Of a DNA stretch of 64,000 nt, positions 9,050 through 16,960 are shown piece after piece. The notes under the pieces are model-generated. The model saw nothing but the letters and a program-made list of their open reading frames with translations, was not told the DNA's origin and made no database searches. A program made the translations under genes and the position numbers. Numbering within the stretch: position 1 is the first letter of the stretch; every line of letters begins with the position of its first letter. Source of the DNA: PGZG01 sp046292765 (GTDB lineage: Bacteria; Pseudomonadota; Gammaproteobacteria; Pseudomonadales; Alcanivoracaceae); the NCBI GenBank assembly GCA_046292765.1, contig JBKBQA010000002.1:434001-498000 (forward strand), read 5' to 3'.

Positions 9050-9161
9050 GGTCGTCTGGGCGGTTGGCGCCTCCCGAGACACGCACGAGTACATCCCTGT
9101 AGCTCATCTCCGCCATCCATGGCTCCGATGGTCCCGGGAGGCGCCAACCGCCCAGACGACC
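9050..9161 (-). repeat. Long-armed hairpin repeat, copy B (inverted orientation)
   Basis: A 112 bp element. Arms 9050-9080 and 9131-9161 are complementary over 31 nt with one mismatch next to the tip. The 50-nt core (9081-9130), read on the minus strand, differs from the core of copy A at only two positions. The arm sequence is unlike those of copies A and C except for the CCCGGGAC tip. It lies about 90 bp upstream of the GNAT start codon, between divergent genes, which argues against a terminator role. Confidence 0.85.
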
Positions 9162-9202
9162 TCGCATTGGCTTTTTTTGACGCTGGAAAAAGCGTTATGC
9201 AA

Positions 9203-9316
9203 GGCCACGCCAGCGGGTAAGGCTGCCCGGGACTGTGTGAGGCATGGATGCCGAACGCAAGCCTACAGGGACGTATTCACGGCGTGTCCCGGGCAGCCTT
9301 ACCCGCTGCCGTGGCC
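9203..9316 (+). repeat. Long-armed hairpin repeat, copy C
   Basis: A 114 bp element 41 bp from copy B. Arms 9203-9233 and 9286-9316 are complementary over 31 nt with one mismatch. The 52-nt core (9234-9285) is a diverged relative of the A/B core: the nested hairpin is GGCAT-GG-ATGCC instead of GCCAT-GG-ATGGC, so both sides of that small stem have changed together, while AGCCTACAGGGACGTATT is retained. Arms share only the CCCGGGAC tip with the other copies. Confidence 0.83.
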
Positions 9317-9550
9317 GGGCGGTTCACTGCGATCTCCAGCCACACGAGCAACCGAAAGAGCCTTTCGCGCCAGGATGGGCGCTCCTGCAAGGATCGAAGG
9401 CATGGGATTTTTCGCCACGGCCACGGCAACTGCCGTCAGAGGGCTTTCTTTCTGTCACAAAAAGTCCATAAGCTGACAGCGGGCGCCAGTGAGATGCGCA
9501 GCAGAACTCGCTAGCATCCGCGTCACACGGAATCACGGAGATGGCAGACT
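9317..9550. other. Non-coding leader region before the alkyl-DHAP-synthase-like operon
   Basis: No supportable gene. A segment at 9361-9400 with CAGGATGGGCGCTCCTGCAAGG inside partly matching outer bases (CCTTTCG / CGAAGG) vaguely resembles a decayed hairpin core of the neighbouring repeat family. A short frame at 9541 ending after 11 codons lacks a spaced ribosome site and is not called. The promoter of the downstream operon is expected here but no clear -35/-10 pair was identified. Confidence 0.3.
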
Positions 9551-11143
9551 ATGCGACGCTGGAACGGTTGGGGTGATGACGCCAACGACTATGAACTGAA
9601 ACCGTCTGGGCTTGCCTTCCTGAAGGCCCGTCTGGGTGAAGGCCGCAAGCTCGCCGATGCCCCGCTTGATACTGTGCTGGCCAAGGTGCCGCCCAGTCGC
9701 CTGCCGCCACACCCGCTGGTAAAAACCGACGCCGACATCCGCGTGCGCCACGCCCGCGGCCAGAGTTTGCCGGACTGGCTCGCCATGCGCAGTGGTGAGA
9801 TGGCGCCGTTTCCCGATGGTGTCGCCGAGCCGGACAGCAGCGATCAGGTGCGCAGCTTGCTCGACTGGGCGCTGAGCCATGATGTAACCGTAATTCCCTA
9901 CGGCGGCGGCACTTCCGTGGCTGGCCATATCAATCCGCCTGCCAGTGAAGCGCCGGTGCTGACCTTGTCGCTGGCACGAATGAACAGGTTGCTGGATCTT
10001 GATCCGGTCAGCCAGATCGCCACTTTCGGTGCCGGCACACCTGGGCCGGCACTGGAGCAGCAGCTGCGTGAGCGCGGTTATCTGCTGGGCCATTTTCCGC
10101 AAAGCTTCGAGTTGTCCACCGTCGGCGGCTGGATTGCCAGTCGCTCCAGTGGTCAACAGTCCATGCGCTATGGCCGCATTGAGCAGATGTTTGCCGGTGG
10201 CCGACTGGAAACGCCGCGTGGCTCGCTGGTAATCCCTACCATCCCGGCATCCAGTGCTGGTCCGGATCTGCGTGAGATGGTAATGGGCAGTGAAGGGCGG
10301 TTCGGTGTGCTGACCGAAGTAAAGGTGCGGGTGACGCCGCTGCCGGAAAAAGAAGCCTTCCATGTTGCCTTCGCGCCGGACTGGGACACTGCGGTGGTGC
10401 TGGTGCGCGACATGGCCCAGGCCAAATTGCCGTTGTCGATGTTGCGGCTGTCGAATGCGGAAGAGACCCGCTCCCATCTGAAACTGGCTGGCCATGAGGA
10501 GCTGGTGGGCTGGCTGGAAAAATATCTGGCATTACGTGGCAACAGCGATACCAAGTGCATGATCACCTTTGGTGTCACCGGCACGGCGCGTAGTTGCAGC
10601 TGGTTGCTGAAGGAAGCCAAGCGGCATATTCGCGCGGCCGGCGGTGTCCATGTCGGCACCCTGCTCGGCAAGAAGTGGGAGGAGGCGCGTTTTCGCTCCC
10701 CCTATCTGCGTCATGGCCTGTGGGATCACGGCTACGCGGTGGACACACTGGAAACCTGCGTGGACTGGACCCGGGTGCCGCAGACGGTGGCCCGCATCGA
10801 GCAGGCCATTCGTGATCACGGCGGACAAGACGAACCGGTGCATGTCTTTACCCATTTGTCACACCTGTACCCGCAGGGTTCCAGTATTTACACCACCTAT
10901 GTGTTCCGCTGTTCCGAGAGTTACGACGCCACCCGGGCGCGCTGGGCGGCGATGAAAAAAGCGGCCAGTGATGCCATTGCGGAGATGGGCGGCACCATCA
11001 GCCATCAGCACGGCGTCGGCCGCGATCATGCGCCCTGGTTGAAGTTTGAAAAAACCGAAGCGGGCATGGCGGTACTGAATACGCTGGTAAATCACTTTGA
11101 TCCGACCCGACAGATGAACCCTGGCTGCCTGCTGGAGAAATAA
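9551..11143 (+). CDS. FAD-binding oxidase, alkyldihydroxyacetonephosphate-synthase-like
   Basis: 530 residues. An FAD-binding PCMH/VAO fold begins near residue 95 with the phosphate loop YGGGTSV at 117-123 and a second block STVGGWIASRSSGQQSMRYG. The C-terminal FAD-oxidase domain ends with ISHQHGVGRDHAPWL. The layout and length match AGPS-type proteins, which swap the acyl group of acyl-DHAP for a fatty alcohol to make ether lipid precursors. Bacterial members may act on related glycerol-phosphate or alkylglycerol substrates. It is the first gene of a run with glpD and an FGGY kinase (1 bp spacer, then overlaps), pointing to glycerol or glycerol-ether metabolism. Exact reaction is inferred. 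Confidence 0.82.
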   Translation: MRRWNGWGDDANDYELKPSGLAFLKARLGEGRKLADAPLDTVLAKVPPSRLPPHPLVKTDADIRVRHARGQSLPDWLAMRSGEMAPFPDGVAEPDSSDQVRSLLDWALSHDVTVIPYGGGTSVAGHINPPASEAPVLTLSLARMNRLLDLDPVSQIATFGAGTPGPALEQQLRERGYLLGHFPQSFELSTVGGWIASRSSGQQSMRYGRIEQMFAGGRLETPRGSLVIPTIPASSAGPDLREMVMGSEGRFGVLTEVKVRVTPLPEKEAFHVAFAPDWDTAVVLVRDMAQAKLPLSMLRLSNAEETRSHLKLAGHEELVGWLEKYLALRGNSDTKCMITFGVTGTARSCSWLLKEAKRHIRAAGGVHVGTLLGKKWEEARFRSPYLRHGLWDHGYAVDTLETCVDWTRVPQTVARIEQAIRDHGGQDEPVHVFTHLSHLYPQGSSIYTTYVFRCSESYDATRARWAAMKKAASDAIAEMGGTISHQHGVGRDHAPWLKFEKTEAGMAVLNTLVNHFDPTRQMNPGCLLEK

Positions 11144-11144
11144 C

Positions 11145-12662
11145 ATGCTTGGTCAACGCCCGAATCCGTCAACCCTGACGACGGAAACCTGGGACCTGAT
11201 TGTCATTGGTGGCGGTATTACCGGCGCCGGTGTCTTGCTCGAAGCCGCACGCCGTGGTCATCGTGTGCTGCTACTGGAGCAGCGCGATTTTGCCTGGGGC
11301 ACCTCCAGCCGGTCGTCAAAGATGGTGCACGGCGGGCTGCGCTATCTTGGTCAGGGTGATATTCGTCTGACACGGCATTCTCTGCTCGAACGTGAGCGGT
11401 TGTTAAAAGAGCTGCCGGACATGGTGATCCGCCAGCCCTATATTTTTCCGATCCGCCGGGGTCGTTTCCCCGGTCGCTGGCCGATGAAAGCGGTGTTGTG
11501 GTTGTACGATTTCCTTGCCGGCATCCGCGACCACCGCTGGTTGTCGGTGGACAAGCTGCTGGCGCTGGTGCCTGGTCTGAGTGCCGAGGGTCTGGTTGGT
11601 GCCATGCGCTACACCGATGCACTCACCGATGACAGCCGCCTGGTGGCGAGGGTGTTGCACGAAGGCTGTGGTCACGGTGGTCGCGCCTGCAACTATGTCG
11701 AAGTCGGGAAGGTGACACATGACGGCAATCTGCTCACGGTGGCGGCGAACGATCTGGTCGGCGAGGGTGCTGCACTGACGTTCCGTGCCCGTCATGTTAT
11801 CAATGCCACCGGCGCCTGGGCTGATCGCCTGTCCGGAACGGAAAAGAAAGTGCGACCGCAGCGCGGCAGCCATCTGTTTGTACCGGCAGAGCGACTGCCA
11901 GTGGACGACTGCCTGACCATTTTGCATCCGGAGGACGGCCGGCCGGTGTTTGTTTTTCCGTGGGAGGGGCTCACCTGTATTGGCACCACCGATCTGGATC
12001 ACCGCGACGATCTGTCGTTCGAGCCCTGGTGCACCCGTCAGGAAGTCGACTATCTGCTCAAGCTGGTCAACAGCCAGTTCCCGAAGGTCGGCTTGCAGGA
12101 CGCTGACATCATATCCACCATGGCCGGTGTGCGGCCGATCATTGCCTCCGGCAAGGGTGTGGATCCGTCAAAAGAGCGCCGTGATCATGCGGTGTGGGAA
12201 AAAGACGGTGTTGTCACCGTGAGCGGCGGCAAGCTCACTACTTTCCGTTTGATTGCGCTGGATGCGTTGCTGGCCAGCGGTTTGATTGACGGCGATGATC
12301 ATGGCACCAGTCAGGCACCCGTCGATGCTATGTTCCGCTTTGTGGTGGCGCCGCCACACCGTCTCGGGCATCCACTGGCGCCGGTGCCGCAAGGCGGCGA
12401 TCTGCTTGAGCAGATCGAGTGGGTGCTGGATCACGAGATGGTGGTGCATCTGGATGACCTGTTGCTGCGTCGCACCCGGGTTGGCAACTTGCTGCCGAAC
12501 GGCGCGGCGGCCTTGCTCGGTGACATCAAGTCGTTATGTCAGCAAAAGCTGGGCTGGGACGAGGCGGAGTGGGAGCAGGAAGTGGCGCGTTATCAGGACA
12601 TCGTCTGCCGTTACTACGGCCTTCCGCAGGCGGTGGCCGATCGGGTCGCGAACGCTGCATGA
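11145..12662 (+). CDS. glpD: Glycerol-3-phosphate dehydrogenase/oxidase family protein
   Basis: 505 residues. The N-terminal dinucleotide fold IVIGGGITGAGVLLEAARRG is followed by the GlpD signature blocks FAWGTSSRSSKMVHGGLRYL and later TCIGTTDLDHRDDL. GlpD oxidises glycerol-3-phosphate to DHAP, passing electrons from FAD to quinones at the inner membrane. The start lies 1 nt after the upstream stop and its own stop overlaps the kinase start (ATGA), so all three are co-translated. Because the partners are an AGPS-like oxidase and a non-GlpK FGGY kinase rather than glpF/glpK, it may serve an ether-lipid or alkylglycerol route instead of general glycerol use; that is inference. Confidence 0.87.
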   Translation: MLGQRPNPSTLTTETWDLIVIGGGITGAGVLLEAARRGHRVLLLEQRDFAWGTSSRSSKMVHGGLRYLGQGDIRLTRHSLLERERLLKELPDMVIRQPYIFPIRRGRFPGRWPMKAVLWLYDFLAGIRDHRWLSVDKLLALVPGLSAEGLVGAMRYTDALTDDSRLVARVLHEGCGHGGRACNYVEVGKVTHDGNLLTVAANDLVGEGAALTFRARHVINATGAWADRLSGTEKKVRPQRGSHLFVPAERLPVDDCLTILHPEDGRPVFVFPWEGLTCIGTTDLDHRDDLSFEPWCTRQEVDYLLKLVNSQFPKVGLQDADIISTMAGVRPIIASGKGVDPSKERRDHAVWEKDGVVTVSGGKLTTFRLIALDALLASGLIDGDDHGTSQAPVDAMFRFVVAPPHRLGHPLAPVPQGGDLLEQIEWVLDHEMVVHLDDLLLRRTRVGNLLPNGAAALLGDIKSLCQQKLGWDEAEWEQEVARYQDIVCRYYGLPQAVADRVANAA

Positions 12663-14221
12663 ATCAGGATCTGTTGCTGGCCATTGATCAGGGCACGCAA
12701 AGCGTGCGCGCCATGCTGTTCGATCTGCATGGTGAACTGGTGGCCCGGCATCAGGTGCATATTGAGCCCTATCATGCCGAGCAACCCGGCTGGGCCGAAC
12801 AGGACTGTGACTACTTCTGGGAAAACCTCTGCCGCGCCTGTCAGGGGTTATGGTTGAACTATCCGGATCTGCGCAGCCGGGTAATTGCCGCGTCGCTCAC
12901 CACCCAGCGTGCTTCCGTGGTATGTCTGGACGAAGATCGACAGCCGGTGCGCCCGGCCATCATCTGGCTCGATCAGCGTCGCACCAGTCAGTTTCCGCCG
13001 TTGCCACCGTGGCTGGATATTGCCGTGCGCGCGATTGGTCAGGGCGAAACCTTGCGCCAGTTCCGCAGCAAGGCGGAATGCAACTGGCTGGCTGCCGACT
13101 ACCCTGAGCAATGGCATCGCACCCGCCATTTTGTGTTGCTGTCTGGCTACCTCACCATGAGGCTGACCGGCCGACTGGCCGACGCTATTGCCTCTCAGGT
13201 CGGCTATATTCCGTTTGATTTTCGCAAGCAGGACTGGGCTGGCGACCGGGATCTCAAATGGCACGCCTTGACGGTGAAGCGAGAGCAGCTACCGCCACTG
13301 ACGGCAGCATCCCGCTCGCTTGGCCATATCAGCGCAGATGCCGCGCGTGACACCGGCATTCCCGAAGGGCTGATGCTGTATGCCAGCGGTGCAGACAAGG
13401 CTTGCGAAGTACTGGGCAGTGGGGCGCTGACGCCGGAGACCGGCAATCTCAGTTACGGCACTACTGCCACCTTCAACACCTGCAATCGCCGTTATGTCGA
13501 GCCAATGCCATTCGTGCCGCCGTATCCGGCGGCGCTGCCGGGGCATTACAACTCGGAAATCATTGTTCAGCGTGGCTACTGGATGGTGAACTGGTTCAAG
13601 CGCGAGTTTGCTGCCGCCGAAGTGCAGGAAGCCCAGTCGCTCAATATCGCCGCCGAGCAGCTGTTCGATCGCCTGTTGCGCGAATCGCCGCCGGGGGCGA
13701 TGGGGCTGACATTGCAGCCGTTCTGGAATCCGGGGGTGAAATATCCCGGACCGGAAGCCAAGGGCGCGATCGTCGGTTTTGGTGATGTGCATACTCGTGC
13801 CCACCTTTACCGGGCCATCATCGAGGGCATTGGCTATGCCCTGCGCGAGGGCAAGGAGCGGCTGGAGAAGCGCAACGGGGTGGCGATCCGCCAGCTGCGG
13901 GTATCCGGCGGCGGATCACAAAGCGATGAGGTGATGCAGATTACCGCCAACATTTTTGGCTTGCGCGCCGAGCGACCGCACACATGGGAAACCTCCGGGC
14001 TGGGTGCCGCCATCAACGCAGCGGTTGGGGTGGGGCGGTATGCGAATCACGCCGACGCAGTCGCCGCCATGACCAGACCGGGCAGGGCGTTCGATCCCGA
14101 TCCCGACACCGTGGCACTCTATGATCGGCTCTACAACGACGTCTATCGACCGTTGTACGGGCGTCTTGCCCCGCTTTACCGTAATATCCGCCGCATTACC
14201 GGCTACCCGAAGCGCTACTGA
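12659..14221 (+). CDS. FGGY-family carbohydrate (polyol) kinase
   Basis: About 520 residues from ATG at 12659, which overlaps the glpD stop. The N-terminal ATPase motif is LLLAIDQGTQSVRAMLFD; the C-terminal FGGY signature region is QLRVSGGGSQSDEVMQITANIFG. FGGY kinases phosphorylate glycerol, xylulose, gluconate and similar polyols with ATP. The motifs depart from canonical glycerol kinase (DQGTTSSR), so I do not call it GlpK, although linkage to glpD makes glycerol or a substituted glycerol the likely substrate. Its TGA overlaps the rlmJ ATG by one base (TGATG). Confidence 0.85.
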   Translation: MNQDLLLAIDQGTQSVRAMLFDLHGELVARHQVHIEPYHAEQPGWAEQDCDYFWENLCRACQGLWLNYPDLRSRVIAASLTTQRASVVCLDEDRQPVRPAIIWLDQRRTSQFPPLPPWLDIAVRAIGQGETLRQFRSKAECNWLAADYPEQWHRTRHFVLLSGYLTMRLTGRLADAIASQVGYIPFDFRKQDWAGDRDLKWHALTVKREQLPPLTAASRSLGHISADAARDTGIPEGLMLYASGADKACEVLGSGALTPETGNLSYGTTATFNTCNRRYVEPMPFVPPYPAALPGHYNSEIIVQRGYWMVNWFKREFAAAEVQEAQSLNIAAEQLFDRLLRESPPGAMGLTLQPFWNPGVKYPGPEAKGAIVGFGDVHTRAHLYRAIIEGIGYALREGKERLEKRNGVAIRQLRVSGGGSQSDEVMQITANIFGLRAERPHTWETSGLGAAINAAVGVGRYANHADAVAAMTRPGRAFDPDPDTVALYDRLYNDVYRPLYGRLAPLYRNIRRITGYPKRY

Positions 14222-15051
14222 TGTTGAGTTACCTGCACGGCTTTCACGCCGGCAATTTTGCTGATGTTCACAAACATCTGGTGCTGGCCCTGGTGCTGGA
14301 TTACCTGCTGAAGAAAGACACACCGCTGGCGGTCGTTGATGTCTACGCCGGTGCCGGTTTTTACGACCTTGCCGATGCGCGCGCCAGCAAGACTGGCGAG
14401 GCAGAGCAGGGCATCCGAGCCCTTCCGGACAAAGCCTGGCCGGACGCGGCGGCCCCCTATCGCGAAGTCGTGCGGCGTGCGGCCGGGCATCAATGGCCGC
14501 CGCGCCTGTATCCGGGATCGCCCCAGATTGCCGCTGATCTGACCCGCTCGAAGGATCGTCTGGTATTCAACGAACTGCATCCGCGTGAGTACGAGGCACT
14601 GAAGGCCCGGTTCGCCAATGATGCCCGTGTCCACGTCCATCATCGCGATGCGCTGGAGGCGCTGGTAGCGCTGGTGCCGCCGCCAGAAAAACGGGGACTG
14701 GTGCTGATTGATCCGAGCTACGAGGTCAAGGACGAGTACCGGACCGTGCCGGAGGCGTTGGCGAGGGCAGAGGAGAAGTGGCCTACCGGTGTTTTCCTGC
14801 TCTGGTACCCGCTGCTCGCCGGCGGCGCCCACCATCCCTTTGTGCAACAGGTAGAACGCTTGACCAACGGACCACTGCTGCAGACCGAGCTCTGTGTCCG
14901 CCCGCCCGGCGCTGGCATGTACGGTTCCGGCATGATGGTACTGAACGCACCCTGGACGCTCACCTCCTCACTGGAAAGCCTGCGTGGCTGGTTGGCGCAG
15001 TTGCAACAGCCCGGCGGCGTGTTGCGCGTTAACGTCCTTCGGCAGAGCTGA
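14221..15051 (+). CDS. rlmJ: 23S rRNA (adenine(2030)-N6)-methyltransferase RlmJ
   Basis: 276 residues beginning MLSYLHGFHAGNFADVHKHLVL, a hallmark of the RlmJ/YhiR family. The SAM pocket appears as VVDVYAGAGFYDL and the N6-adenine methylase catalytic motif as IDPSYE. RlmJ modifies A2030 of 23S rRNA during ribosome assembly. It is the last member of the AGPS-like/glpD/kinase run by a one-base stop/start overlap; functional linkage is not obvious and the coupling is probably positional. Confidence 0.93.
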   Translation: MLSYLHGFHAGNFADVHKHLVLALVLDYLLKKDTPLAVVDVYAGAGFYDLADARASKTGEAEQGIRALPDKAWPDAAAPYREVVRRAAGHQWPPRLYPGSPQIAADLTRSKDRLVFNELHPREYEALKARFANDARVHVHHRDALEALVALVPPPEKRGLVLIDPSYEVKDEYRTVPEALARAEEKWPTGVFLLWYPLLAGGAHHPFVQQVERLTNGPLLQTELCVRPPGAGMYGSGMMVLNAPWTLTSSLESLRGWLAQLQQPGGVLRVNVLRQS

Positions 15052-15082
15052 GCTGGCCGGCAGCTGTAAGACTGTCAGCCGC

Positions 15083-15113
15083 TTGACCTTGGGGTTACCC
15101 TGACGTTTAACAA
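15083..15113 (+). promoter_or_regulatory. MerR-type promoter with 19-bp spacer
   Basis: A -35 box TTGACC (15083-15088) is separated by exactly 19 bp from a -10 box TAACAA (15108-15113). Over-long 19-20 bp spacers carrying a dyad are the hallmark of promoters activated by MerR-family DNA distortion. The spacer contains GGGGTTACCC with a GGGT-T-ACCC dyad. It sits 24 bp before the merR start, so the regulator probably controls its own operon. Confidence 0.7.
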
Positions 15114-15137
15114 TGGCGCCATTCTCTGGAGGCCCTG

Positions 15138-15563
15138 ATGAACGTGTCCCAGCTTGCGTCCCGCGCCGGCACCACATCCGACACCGTGCGCCATTACACC
15201 GAACTGGGCCTGCTGACGCCGTCCCGCAACCCGGACAACGGCTATCGTCAGTACGGCAGCCATGATTTGTCGCGGCTGCGCTTTGCGCTGCAGGCGCGCT
15301 CGCTTGGCTTCACCCTTCATGATATTGCCGCGCTTCTGGCTGAATCCGATGCGGGTAACAGTCCCTGTGGTCGCACCCGGGCGCTGATCGAGCAGCGACT
15401 TGCCGAGGTGGAAGCCCGGATCAGCGAATTGCGCCAGTTGAGCGAGCGCATGCGCAGTGCCATGCAACAGTGGGCGTCGAAACCGGACTGCGCGCCGGGT
15501 GAAGGCGGTGTCTGCAATCTGATTACTTCCTGGGAAGAGGGGGCAGACCATGAACAGGCATGA
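15138..15563 (+). CDS. MerR-family metal-responsive regulator
   Basis: 141 residues. N-terminal winged helix (SQLASRAGTTSDTVRHYTELGLL), then the dimerisation helix and a C-terminal metal loop. Cysteines are C77, C118 and C126. C118-x7-C126 has the spacing of CueR-type Cu(I)/Ag(I) sensors, whereas a Cys at position 77 is the signature of Zn/Cd/Pb/Hg sensors (CueR has Ser there). The ligand set is therefore mixed and the inducer cannot be assigned. GGAGG lies 8 nt upstream of the ATG. It is followed by a truncated gene that looks like the start of a cation efflux pump. Confidence 0.88.
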   Translation: MNVSQLASRAGTTSDTVRHYTELGLLTPSRNPDNGYRQYGSHDLSRLRFALQARSLGFTLHDIAALLAESDAGNSPCGRTRALIEQRLAEVEARISELRQLSERMRSAMQQWASKPDCAPGEGGVCNLITSWEEGADHEQA

Positions 15564-15630
15564 TCAGGATCATCTGGTGACGGTGCCTCAGGTGGTTTTG
15601 ATTGGCGCGCTACTGAATTTGGCCGCATGA
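15550..15630 (+). pseudogene. Possible remnant of a cation diffusion facilitator gene (26 codons)
   Basis: A 26-codon frame starting inside the end of merR reads MNRHDQDHLVT then VPQVVLIGALLNLAA and stops. A His/Asp-rich head followed by the beginning of a first membrane helix ending in GALLNL is how CDF-family metal exporters begin, and merR-CDF pairs are common. Nothing resembling the rest of a CDF protein follows in any frame before the next gene at 15727. The likely reading is a decayed or deleted efflux gene whose regulator survives. The fragment is short, so identity is tentative. Confidence 0.35.
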
Positions 15631-15726
15631 TTCATTTAAAAACAGCTTGTTACGCTAAAGTATTAATGTGATTTGTATTTCACGGCGAGCGTGCGAGGAT
15701 ACCCCCCTGGTAACGCCGGAGTCGCC

Positions 15727-16932
15727 GTGACGCCTCAATCCCAGTCTGCTCTGAACTGCGTCAGCCCATTGCGGCTGGCGCTGGCGCTTGGCCCCCTGAT
15801 TGCCGTTGGCCCCTTGGCCATCGATACCTATCTGCCGGCACTGCCCGCCATGGCGGACACCTACGGGGTGGCCGTCACCGACGTCGAACGATCCATCAGC
15901 CTCTACGTCATTGGCACAGCCTTCGGACAATTGCTCGGCGGGCCACTATCGGATCATCTCGGTCGCAAGCCTGTCGCCTGGGCCGGGTTGCTCCTGTTTG
16001 CGATTGCTGCGGTACTGATCAGCCTGACCAGCAGCTTGTGGCAGCTGGATGTATTGCGGGTGCTGCAGGCGCTGGGTGGCGGGGCCACTGTGGTGGTGGC
16101 CGCCGCGTCTGTGCGCGACTGGTTTGATGGCCAGCAAGCCGCGCGGGTGCTCAGTAATATTGGCCTGGTGATGTTGATGGCGCCGCTGTTCGCACCCGCC
16201 ATTGGTGCCTTGCTGGTGTCTTTCTATAGCTGGCCAATGATCTTTCTGGCGCTGGCGGCCTATGCGCTGTTGATGATGGTTTGGGTGGCGACAGTGATGC
16301 CTGATCACACGCCGGTGGCGATTGATAGGCGGGTGCGGGATGTGGTCAGCGGGTGGGGAAGGGTGCTCAGGCATCGTCAGGCCATGGCAATCATTGCCGC
16401 TAATGCGCTCGGTTTTTCCGCCCTGTTCGCCTTTATCACCGATTCGGCCTTTGTCTATTTACGTGAGTATCAGGTCGGTGAAGTCCGTTTCCCGCTGCTG
16501 TTCGGCGTCAATGTGGTGGCGATGATCCTGTTTAACCGCATGAACGTATTGCTGTTGCGGCGCGTTGCCTCAATCCGGCTGATGGTTGCCGCACTGGTGA
16601 TCCAGATGCTGGCGGCGCTAACGCTGCTGACGGCCATCGTCGTGCTTGGCCGGCCGCCGTTATGGTTACTGGTGCCACTGATCATGCTGGTGGCAGGTGC
16701 CGTGGCCATGGTGATTCCGAACGCCATTGCCTGTTTCACCCACTATTTTCCCCATGACAGTGGTGCCGCCACAGGCATCAACGGCAGCCTGCAATTCCTG
16801 CTGGCGGGCATTACCGGGATGGTGATGACCGGGCTGCATAATCACAGCTTGCTGCCGCTGGGTATCGCCATGGCCGCATCGAGTGTGCTGGCGGTAGTAA
16901 TGGTGAGCCTGAGAGGGCGTCTGCGGGAATGA
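15727..16932 (+). CDS. Bcr/CflA-family MFS drug exporter
   Basis: 401 residues from GTG at 15727, which has GGAG 5 nt upstream; an earlier in-frame start at 15673 has no ribosome site. Conserved Bcr/CflA features are PLAIDTYLPALPAMA in the first helix/loop and motif A GPLSDHLGRKP. About 12 membrane segments. Family members export bicyclomycin, chloramphenicol, sulfonamides or small metabolites by proton antiport. The gene ends 28 bp before the dif site. Confidence 0.88.
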   Translation: MTPQSQSALNCVSPLRLALALGPLIAVGPLAIDTYLPALPAMADTYGVAVTDVERSISLYVIGTAFGQLLGGPLSDHLGRKPVAWAGLLLFAIAAVLISLTSSLWQLDVLRVLQALGGGATVVVAAASVRDWFDGQQAARVLSNIGLVMLMAPLFAPAIGALLVSFYSWPMIFLALAAYALLMMVWVATVMPDHTPVAIDRRVRDVVSGWGRVLRHRQAMAIIAANALGFSALFAFITDSAFVYLREYQVGEVRFPLLFGVNVVAMILFNRMNVLLLRRVASIRLMVAALVIQMLAALTLLTAIVVLGRPPLWLLVPLIMLVAGAVAMVIPNAIACFTHYFPHDSGAATGINGSLQFLLAGITGMVMTGLHNHSLLPLGIAMAASSVLAVVMVSLRGRLRE

Positions 16933-16960
16933 GTTAGGCCTCTGGGGGCAATGTCATTCT

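Noticed and set aside
8671..9220. Several open frames on both strands over repeat copies B and C, including an N-terminal extension of the GNAT protein to 9094
   Set aside because: They arise from the GC-rich repeat arms. The GNAT fold starts at MPTIRLA (8959), and nothing upstream resembles protein sequence of the family.
3795..9316. Repeat copies as integron attC sites or a CRISPR array
   Set aside because: No attC-type GTTRRRY/RYYYAAC cores, no integrase gene nearby, and no regularly spaced direct repeats; the conserved part is the loop and the variable part is the stem.
12536..12658. N-terminal extension of the FGGY kinase
   Set aside because: It overlaps the glpD coding end out of frame; the kinase fold begins at MNQDLLLAIDQ (12659) with ATGA coupling.
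15673..15726. Earlier start for the Bcr/CflA transporter
   Set aside because: No ribosome site and not needed for the first membrane helix; GTG at 15727 has GGAG at 5 nt.
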